Shown one piece after another: positions 7,782 to 13,508 of a DNA stretch of 13,508 nt. The translations under genes were made by a program, and so were the position numbers. This DNA is from Neolentinus lepideus HHB14362 ss-1 (taxonomy: Eukaryota; Basidiomycota; Agaricomycetes; Gloeophyllales; Gloeophyllaceae). The number at the start of each line of letters is the position of its first letter. The first letter of the stretch is position 1. The DNA lies in NCBI GenBank assembly GCA_001632425.1, contig KV425632.1, positions 111,229 to 124,736 of the forward strand. Reading direction: 5' to 3'. A model generated the notes under the pieces. That model saw nothing but the letters and a program-made list of their open reading frames with translations, made no database searches and was not told the origin of the DNA.

Positions 7782-7987
7782 TGAAGAAATCAGCCAAAGT
7801 TCGATACTACATGGGCGTGCTTGCCCTGAGCGGTCGGTTGCCGGAAGGGCAATCGCATACAGTACATCCTGTAAATACGAAGTTTATATATGATTTTTTT
7901 ATCATGCCCAATATGAGCACCTCTGGTGCCCCCCCCTCACGACCACATGCAAGCCCATGAGCTTGACCCGAAACCCGATTTCCAACA
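7782..7987 (-). mobile_element. Internally deleted 206-bp copy of the gypsy LTR
   Basis: 7782-7856 matches 5477-5551 and 7852-7987 matches 6932-7068. The join falls in ATCGC, a pentamer present at both breakpoints in the long copy. Termini TGTTGG...TTCTTCA are retained. The flanking pentamers (GATTG and GTCTA) do not form a target duplication. The decayed M/Q/P-rich ORF to its right runs directly up to its edge at 7988. Confidence 0.75.
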
Positions 7988-8475
7988 GTCTAGGCCCTGA
8001 AATTGGGAGTTATTCATTTCCATTTCTATGTGCTGCCACTGTGCATAGTTTGGATCTGCATGCATGAACCAATTGGTTGGTGGCATGCTCATAGGGTGCC
8101 CAACCCTCTGTCCCAGAGGAGCTTGCAGCAGATGTCTTAATCCATCATTAAATGGGCCATAGGATGGATATGATTGGGACTGGTGCCCAACTGATAGAAT
8201 TGTCCATCTTCTGCAATGTACCCTACTGGGGCTAATGGGGTCACCTCAGTCATTACTGTCATCCAGTCGGCTGGATGCAGCATCCCAACTCATTGGGATC
8301 CTCCTGAGCCCACCATCTGCTGAGGGACTGAGTTTCGCATCCCCAGATGTGGTGGGAAGTCATGCAACCCATCATCAACATTTGCATGTTGCTGGTATTG
8401 CCCTCATGATTGCAGTGGTGGCTGCTGGCTCAGTTGCAGTGTCATTGTGCACACATTCATTGAATATCCAATACA

Positions 8476-8863
8476 TATCAAGCTGGAAGCCTGTAGGTCT
8501 CACAATGCACACCAGGAAGCCTGAGTCAAGCTCTGAGTCAAGCTGTATAAGTTGGATGACTACAATACAGACAGTTTACACACCTGAGTCAAGCTCTATA
8601 AGTTGGATGAAGAAGAGCTTGACTCTGAACGCGTTTTAGGGAGTAATGTGGCGTGAGAAAGACGCGAGACGAATAAGGAAAGAAGCGAAATAAAGTAGGG
8701 AACAAGAGGTCCGAGTCATAGAGGTTAAAGCAAGACATAATGGTGAAGTGGTAACATCACCTACTGCAGTCTCCCAAGACTGCAGGTTCAAACTGGGCTG
8801 AAGGCGGATATTGTTTTGCATAGAAAGAAAGTCTTGCTGTCCGGATAGGCACTAATGCCGACA
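8476..8863 (-). mobile_element. Solo LTR A, 388 bp, with TG...TA ends
   Basis: On the minus strand it begins TGTCGGCATTAG at 8863 and ends CAGCTTGATA at 8476. The 5-bp duplication ATACA flanks it (8471-8475 and 8864-8868), and the host ORF frame continues across after removing one copy. It is the same family as LTR B (10912-11204) but about 95 bp longer because of a tRNA-like insert near 8732-8825. It has a 51-bp-period direct repeat and an additional 12-bp local duplication near 8521-8543. Confidence 0.85.
8734..8800 (+). ncRNA. tRNA-like Pol III promoter segment (degenerate tRNA or SINE head)
   Basis: An A-box match, TGGTGAAGTGG (8741-8751), forms a perfect 4-bp D-stem (GTGA/TCAC), and a B-box match, GGTTCAAACT (8785-8794), lies 34 bp downstream, as in tRNA genes. 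Between them an 8-bp stem CTGCAGTC/GACTGCAG encloses TCCCAA, an elongated anticodon-arm-like hairpin. The acceptor stem and T-stem do not pair, so this is not a functional tRNA. The segment is absent from sister LTR B, so it entered LTR A secondarily. Confidence 0.45.
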
Positions 8864-9706
8864 ATACATGCAGTTGCATCTTCCTGTACTGAGGGCATCT
8901 GCGAGTTTGCAGGAACACTAGCAAACATTGGACTGTCTGTCATCCCTTGCATATTATATGGCAATGGGGCATTGGCACATGTCTGCATACCAGCAGGAAT
9001 ATGCACATTGTTGAGCTCTAGTGGTGCAGAACTTGTGTGATGATCCACAGACAGTGGACTTCTCATCACCGGAGGCCTCATCCCTTGCAGGGTAATAGGC
9101 AGAGGCAGTCCAGGAGGAGCAATGTAATTGCATCAAGCTTCCTCACACTGCCCACCCAGGTCACATCTGAGCACCAGGTTTTCAGCTGCCTGATTGCTGT
9201 AAGCCAACCAACAACTAGGGGATCTAAAAGGTGGTAAAGGCCTCTATCTGGCATTGACCCTTGGCCATCATGCTGTGCATGTGCCATATCTCTTCTGCAG
9301 TCATACCACCATGCTCAAACTGAGCACAGATGCAGCAAGCAAAATTGTTCATCTCAAACAGCATATCCTCAACATACTGTTGATCTGTGTCACTCTCAGC
9401 AGACTTGCCTTGAATCATTCAGTCCTCTATGTTGTGCATCCCTATGCTCTGGATGTTATTGACATGATGTAAGAAATGCCCCACTTCCTCAATGATCTGA
9501 CTGGGGGGTTGGGATTCTTGGTTAATTGATGGGGCAGGTGATGACCAGATTCTGATTATAGTATTGTCATCATGAGATCTCAAGCCAGCAGTAAGTGTAG
9601 AGTGCACCAGAGGGTTCACTTGTGATTGCTCGCTAGCATTATTAGTGGTAGTCACCGTGGGAGTAGCCATAGTAAAACAATTAAGATGGTATGATAGTAC
9701 CATCAC

Positions 9707-9867
9707 AATATGTCATGATCAACCTGAAGTTGAGCACAAGGAAACTCTTATACACACACTGAGACTAAGTGGAACCTTGTTGTATTGTGAACAGATACAC
9801 AAGGACAGCAGAGTAGCTCAGAGATAGGTAGTAGTTTGAGTCTAAGGTTCTACTCCCTAATCCAGCA
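9707..9867. other. Gap between decayed ORF and copia Gag; second Pol III-like motif
   Basis: No coding frame. On the plus strand TAGCTCAG...GG (9814-9828) resembles an A box and GGTTCTACTCC (9846-9856) differs at one position from the B-box consensus. On the minus strand a TGTATAAGAG box (about 9745-9755) lies upstream of the ATG at 9668, possibly the promoter of the decayed ORF. Both readings are weak. Confidence 0.25.
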
Positions 9868-10777
9868 TTACTCCAGTTGTGTCATGACCACACATGTACA
9901 AATATGCACCACATGGCCACTTCCCCTTACAATGTCCTCAGATGCCTCCTGCACACTCTGAGCCTTCTTCTTCCCTCCCCTATGCTCCTTGTGATGATTG
10001 GTGGTCTTAGCCTTCTGCATCTTTGCAGCATTCTCCTTGAAGTTGCAGCTAGCCTCAGTATGACCTTCCCAGTCACAGAACATGCAGCAAATGCCCTGCA
10101 AGGAAGTAGATGTAGTACCAGCAGCCATAGCCAGAGAGGGCAAAGAGTCAATGCCATGAGCGAAGCACTGGGACTCTTCATTCTGGAATGCAGACTGGAG
10201 CTTGGAGAGGTCAAGGGAGTTGAGTAGGAGGAGCGATGAGACAAAGTTGTTGTACTCAGAAGGGAGGGTGTGGATGAGAGCCATAGAGGCAAGGTCATTG
10301 TTGAGGGAGTCAATGGTGAAGTCCTTGGGGCATAGCACATGGGTATCCTGCATGGCCTTGTCAGCTCTAGCCATAAGAGAAGCAAGCAACTCCCCCTTGA
10401 GCTTGCAAAGCCCCAGAAGTGCATCATAGGCATTGAATCACATACCTGGCTTCTGCTAAATGTGCACCTCCTTCAGCTTCAACCACATCTTTGCTGGGTT
10501 GCTCTTCACATCCTTCACATGCACCTTCTGCACATCCTCAACTGCCAACCATATCTTACCACTCACCTGACCCTTGTGCTTCTCCCAGTCCCATACCTCC
10601 TTCCTCTCCTCTGTCATCAGGTTTGTAGTGTCTACAGGCAGTGGAGCAGCCACAGGATCATTGGTAATGTCCCAGAGATCAAGAGTCTTCAGGTAGGCCT
10701 GCATATCATCAGCCCAGGACCCATACTTGTGCTCCCCAAGAGCTGGGAAGGGACACTTGGTGGTAGGAGTGGACCAC
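9868..10777 (-). pseudogene. gag: Ty1/copia Gag with CCHC zinc knuckle, broken
   Basis: The frame begins just after TAG near 10780 with no ATG of its own. It carries a copia-type Gag start (YGSWADDMQAYLKTLDLWDI, about 10660-10730), the conserved LxxLPxEYNNFVSSL segment of UBN2-type Gag (about 10235-10270), and a zinc knuckle CMFCDWEGHTEASC (C-x2-C-x4-H-x4-C, 10045-10086) followed by a basic tail. Two in-frame stops, TAG at 10456-10458 and TGA at 10438-10440, would be CAG and CGA with one T-to-C change each. After the basic tail the frame ends at 9868 without protease, integrase or RT, so the element is truncated there. LTR B, primer site and leader lie upstream in the right order. Confidence 0.8.
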
Positions 10778-10900
10778 TAGAGTAGACAGAAAGTTGAAAT
10801 AGAGATGGATGGCAGATGGATGGATCCAGATGAGGTTGGATGTACCTCTAGAGCACAGATGACGAGCTAAAAGTGCGATTTTCGAGACCCTAAAGCGTTC
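10778..10900 (-). other. Leader (5' untranslated region) of copia element B
   Basis: Non-coding stretch between the primer-binding site and the Gag frame. On the plus strand it contains a GATGGATGGCAGATGGATGGAT-like ATGG microrepeat (about 10804-10823). No ATG is found in the Gag frame, so the start codon is lost or lies in the decayed junction. Confidence 0.5.
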
Positions 10901-10911
10901 GGCTCATAACC
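10901..10911 (-). promoter_or_regulatory. Primer-binding site, initiator tRNA-Met anticodon arm
   Basis: The minus strand reads GGTTATGAGCC immediately after the LTR end (CTTGATA). The plus strand GGCTCATAACC is identical to the anticodon-loop region of yeast initiator tRNA-Met. This predicts priming by the 5' half of a cleaved tRNA. Confidence 0.75.
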
Positions 10912-11204
10912 TATCAAGCTGGAAGCCTGCAGGTCTCACAATGCACACCAGGAAGCCTGAGTCAAGCTCTATAAGTTGGATAAATACAATACAGACAGAT
11001 TACACACCTGAGTCAAGCTCTATAAGTTGGATGAAGAAGAGCTTGACTCTGAACGCGTTTTAGGGAGTAATGCGGCATGGGAAAGACATGAGAAGAATAA
11101 GGAAACATCAAAATGAAAATAGGAGACAACAGGTCTGAGTCAAAGAAGGACAGAGAAACACATACTAAGGTGTCTGGATGTCTGAATAGGCACTAATGCC
11201 AACA
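10912..11204 (-). mobile_element. LTR B, 5' LTR of the copia element with Gag 9868-10777
   Basis: On the minus strand it begins TGTTGGCATTAG (11204) and ends CAGCTTGATA (10912), directly followed by the primer site. It aligns along its length with solo LTR A, apart from the tRNA-like insert there. A 26-bp motif is present twice (10956-10981 and 11007-11032), giving a 51-bp period. A pyrimidine-rich segment and ACTCCCTAA are shared with the LTR family at 4318 and 13285, suggesting distant common origin. Confidence 0.8.
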
Positions 11205-11270
11205 GACTCAGCTGTGTAAACTGTCTGTATTGTAGTTATCCAACTTATAGAGCTTGACTCAGGCTTCCTA
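11205..11270 (+). mobile_element. Inverted LTR scrap C
   Basis: The reverse complement matches about 10949-11014 of LTR B with only a few differences, so B and C are partial inverted repeats. C abuts the copia RT frame at 11270/11271 and supplies its TAG stop. It lacks both LTR termini of the family. It is either an LTR that B inserted into or a rearrangement product. Confidence 0.6.
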
Positions 11271-12592
11271 GTCGACGAAGACAGGGATGATAATACGCAC
11301 ATCATCCTTTCCATAGACCCAGACACTATGCTCACAGGTCAGACACGAGAATCCTAGCTTCTCAGTCAAGACCTCATTAAGCTTCTCATGCCAATGCCTC
11401 CCAGCCTGCTTAAGGGCATAAAGCGATTTCTGCAATCGCCAAACCCACTCTGGTCCCTTCTGCTCAAATCCCTCAGGTTGATGCATATAAACGTCCTCCT
11501 CTAATGTCCCATTGAGATATGCAGTCGAGAGATTGACGCTCTCAAGCTCCAAGTCCTCTAAAGCTGCTAAGGCAAGAATGGCACGCAGAGAAGCCCACTT
11601 AGGTGTTGGAGCAAAGGTCTCATTGTAATCGAACCCAGGGCGCTGTGAGAAGCCCTTTGCAACCAAGCGACCCTTGTAGCGCTCAATAGAACCGTCCGCA
11701 TTGCGCTTCACCTTGAAAACCCAGCGACTCCCAATAGCCTTGCGACCCGGAGGACACTCAACCAGCTCAAATGTCCCATTCTCAACAAGAGACTGGATCT
11801 CATCCTGAGCAGCCTTCAACCATTGCTGGCGCTCCTCCTCTGGACGCTGCATCACCTCGCGAAAAGTACGAGGTTCGCTGGTATGTACCTCGCCCTTGAA
11901 CGCAGTCTGGACAACAGACTCCAAGGCGTAGTCCAGAGCGTTCTCCCAAGACCAGTACTCGATAGTCTGACCAGCAAAGACAAAGTCCATACCAGCCGAC
12001 ATAGCACTAGCCAAGTCACCCTCGTCCTTCACATACCCTGATCCGATATTGAGCTCATCCTCTTCCATGTCATCATCTGGAGGATGGGACTCATCGGGAG
12101 GGGCTGGAGAGGGTGTAGGCAGTTCGAGTGGGTCAGGAGAGTCAGAGGCGCGAGATGGGGCAGCAGGAGACACTCTAGCACCAGGAGGAGTCAGATTTTG
12201 GCATCGAAGTGCAGTCTCATTAAGGGAGCCCTGTTGGCGCGTTGAGTGAGTAGAGCGTCGAGGAGGTGGATTAGCCGGAGGTTCGACATTTGGTGGGGGT
12301 CCAGGAGGCAGAATAGGCTCTGGAGAAGGAGATGGAGGTGGGACGATAGCTGGAGGTGGATGGGGCGGAGCATCATCATCGTCATCTCCCCCCTGATCCA
12401 GTACATCCAAAGGAGGCTCATCATCTCCCCCCTGATCAGGGACGTCGACAGAGCTAATAGGATCGCCAAAGGGGTTGATGTCACGAGCATTACCAGGAAA
12501 GCAGCGTTCATCGAAGACAGCGTTAGAACTGTTGATGAACTTGCGCTCCGCAGGATCCCAGAACATCCAAGCACGAGTACCAGAGAGGCATA
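11271..12592 (-). pseudogene. pol: Ty1/copia linker and reverse transcriptase (truncated)
   Basis: After the integrase C-terminus (WMFWDPAERKFINSS, about 12520-12565) comes a long acidic and Pro-rich linker (about 11850-12480), then the copia RT domain (RVT_2) from about 11830: W-x-x-A-x-x-x-E, GSRWVFKVKRNADGS, RLVAKGFSQRPGFDY, TFAP, STAYLNGTLEE and YGLKQ-like SLYALKQ. RT copies the genomic RNA into DNA inside the particle. The first catalytic Asp before STAYLNG is Asn here (codon at 11532-11534, GAT to AAT). The second catalytic motif stops after V-F-V-D: the frame meets TAG in scrap C at 11268-11270, so the YVDD box is incomplete and the rest of RT and RNase H are lost. The CpG content is high, unlike the gypsy gag. 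Confidence 0.9.
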
Positions 12593-13284
12593 GCCAACAA
12601 AGATACACTTGCGAGTGTGAGGCTGAAGTGCCTTGCGCTGCTTCTTGCATATAAGGACGTAAGCGAGCGAACCAAAGACCCAGAAGTAAGAGACATCGGG
12701 TTTCTTTCCCTTCTTCCACAAGGAATAGGGAATCGCACCAGAGAGAGCAGAGCGAGGGATGCGGTTGTGAACATGGACAAAACAGCAAACAGCATAAGTC
12801 CAGAACGAAGCAGGAAGCTTAGCCTCGAAGAGCATAGCAGTAACAGCGGCCTGGATAGTCTGGTTAGCACGCTCAGCAATCCCATTCTGATATGGCTCAT
12901 CCGTCTCAGTGTGCTTGTGCACAATACCCTCCTGATGACAGAACTCGTCCCAATCCTTCCCAACATACTCGCCACCCTTATCATCCATCGAAAACTTGAT
13001 CTTCCGGTCAAGCTCAGTCTCCACCTGCGCCTTAAAGACTTTAAATGCAGCGAAGACGTCGCTCTTATGCTTAAGGAACGTGACGGTGAAGTAGCGGGTA
13101 TGGGCGTCAATGAAGGTGATCCAGTAGCGATAGCCTTCAATCGAAGCGACAGGGAGTGGACCCTTCAAATCAGAGACAACTAAGTCAAGCGGAGCTGAGG
13201 GACGCGTAGCATGCTGAGGAACGTCGTGACGATGTTGCTTGCCAGCGATACAGGGTTCACAGATAGGATCCGGAATGCTGCTGG
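12583..13284 (-). pseudogene. pol: Ty1/copia integrase (N-terminally cut)
   Basis: This carries the C-x-x-C half of the integrase zinc-binding domain (CEPCIAGKQHR, about 13240-13270) and the catalytic core: first Asp in SDLKGPL, second in MDDKGGEY, and Glu in NGIAERAN. The second Asp and the Glu are separated by 35 residues, the D-D(35)-E arrangement. The His-His half of the zinc site is missing because the LTR at 13285 begins there. The open frame continues into that LTR by chance, and those residues are not integrase. One frame shift near 12583-12592 (after KCIFVGY) separates integrase from the linker and RT frame. Integrase joins the cDNA ends to the chromosome. Gag and protease are not present upstream. 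Confidence 0.9.
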
Positions 13285-13508
13285 TGTTGGCTGTGGAAGA
13301 TACTAGCTTCAGACAACACCCAAGGGCTAAGTCAAACTGTGTCAAGACTGTATTCTGGCATAAGGAATACAAGTGGCAGACTCACCTAAGTCAAACTGTG
13401 TCAAGACTGGGGGACACAGAGCGACTTAGGGAGCGCTTATATACTCTAGGATAGAAAGGGCATGAAGGAACAAAGACAGATGAAGGGAACATCAAAATAG
13501 AAAGAAGA
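13285..13508 (-). mobile_element. LTR, same family as solo LTR at 4318, cut by the window end
   Basis: On the minus strand it ends CCAACA at 13285. It aligns base for base with 4400-4614 except for 59 extra bases (about 13327-13385) that form a direct duplication of a 24-bp motif (13327-13350 and 13386-13409). The TATATAAGC box is conserved. It is followed on its 3' side by integrase sequence with no primer site, so it is not the 5' LTR of the copia pol. A nested solo LTR or the edge of a nested full element is more likely; the deciding flank (GCTGG, 13280-13284) would have to recur beyond the window. Confidence 0.85.

Larger units (their letters stand above)
8471..8868 (+). repeat. 5-bp target site duplication ATACA around solo LTR A
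   Basis: ATACA at 8471-8475 and 8864-8868. This fixes both LTR ends and shows that the 3' terminal dinucleotide of the LTR is TA. Confidence 0.85.
7988..9668 (-). pseudogene. Decayed long ORF, Met/Gln/Pro-rich, function unknown
   Basis: ATG at 9668 starts a frame with a Thr/Ser/Asn-rich beginning, then an acidic helical part (about 9230-9420). A frame change around 9220 leads to a Met/Pro/Gln-rich low-complexity stretch (8864-9081), which continues in the same frame beyond solo LTR A into 8475 and, after another shift near 8150, to 7988. Stops include TGA at 9419-9421 and two more TGA codons left of the LTR, at CAA or CA contexts where CGA would fit. I recognise no domain. It may be a retrotransposon ORF1-like protein or a dead host gene. 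The pieces are joined by inference from strand, composition and the shared frame across the LTR. Confidence 0.45.

Noticed and set aside
7688..7960. Plus-strand frame of 90 codons ending in the short LTR
   Set aside because: It crosses the edge of the deleted LTR copy at 7782 and has no motif. Its second half is repeated LTR sequence.
8734..8800. Intact tRNA gene
   Set aside because: D-stem and boxes fit, but neither the acceptor stem nor the T-stem pairs and the anticodon loop would have 6 or 8 bases.
9927..10433. Minus-strand 168-codon frame and plus-strand frames over the copia Gag
   Set aside because: Out-of-frame readings of the Gag region that contains the zinc knuckle; Ser/Leu/Arg-rich without family signals.
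12246..13183. Plus-strand frames of 115 and 188 codons opposite the copia pol
   Set aside because: They lie antisense to integrase and linker with clear catalytic motifs, and their translations have no family resemblance; they are shadows.
13285..13372. N-terminal 29 residues of the open frame that continues into integrase
   Set aside because: They are encoded by the LTR end, matched by the solo LTR at 4318-4614 with no integrase attached, so the fusion is accidental.
13285..13508. 5' LTR of the copia integrase-RT element
   Set aside because: No primer site, leader, Gag or protease lies between it and the integrase; other copia LTRs here are followed directly by GGTTATGAGC.

Overview
The window reads as a transposon graveyard in a fungal nuclear genome, most likely a mushroom-forming basidiomycete (inferred from element types, CpG decay and a fungal-type initiator tRNA-Met primer site; no host gene or rRNA is available to confirm it). 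I see no intact host gene. Almost everything supportable is LTR-retrotransposon sequence, mostly on the minus strand, nested and broken.

Layout from left to right. 1-408: a dispersed repeat carrying a 212-bp hairpin MITE. 409-1152: the 5' end of a Ty1/copia element (LTR, primer-binding site, Gag N-terminus), minus strand, inserted into a decayed ORF of unknown function (1154-1441). 1442-2579: decayed coding scraps with no recognisable gene. 2580-2696: second copy of the dispersed repeat, abutting a truncated Ty3/gypsy protease. 2697-5462: a gypsy gag-protease region, minus strand, mostly in one frame but full of TGA stops, and split at 4318-4614 by a solo LTR with a perfect 5-bp target duplication. 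5477-7068: a probable 1.59-kb gypsy 5' LTR. 7069-7781: GC-richer non-coding DNA with degenerate tandem repeats. 7782-7987: a 206-bp internally deleted copy of the same LTR. 7988-9668: a decayed ORF of unknown function split by a second solo LTR (8476-8863), which itself carries a tRNA-like insert. 9868-11204: a second copia 5' end (LTR, primer site, leader, Gag with zinc knuckle). 11205-11270: an inverted LTR scrap. 11271-13284: a younger, CpG-rich copia integrase-reverse transcriptase fragment. 13285-13508: an LTR running off the window, of the same family as the solo LTR at 4318.

The parts do not work together as a living system; they record successive insertions followed by decay. The most unusual signals are: (1) GT...AG, intron-like units of 59 bp in the leader part of LTRs, present in one copy and exactly absent in another; (2) primer sites matching the anticodon arm of initiator tRNA-Met (half-tRNA priming as in Drosophila copia and Ty5); (3) LTRs ending TG...TA instead of TG...CA; (4) nearly all premature stops being TGA that one C-to-T change at CpG would explain; (5) a microhomology-type internal deletion that turned a 1.6-kb LTR into a 206-bp non-coding element.
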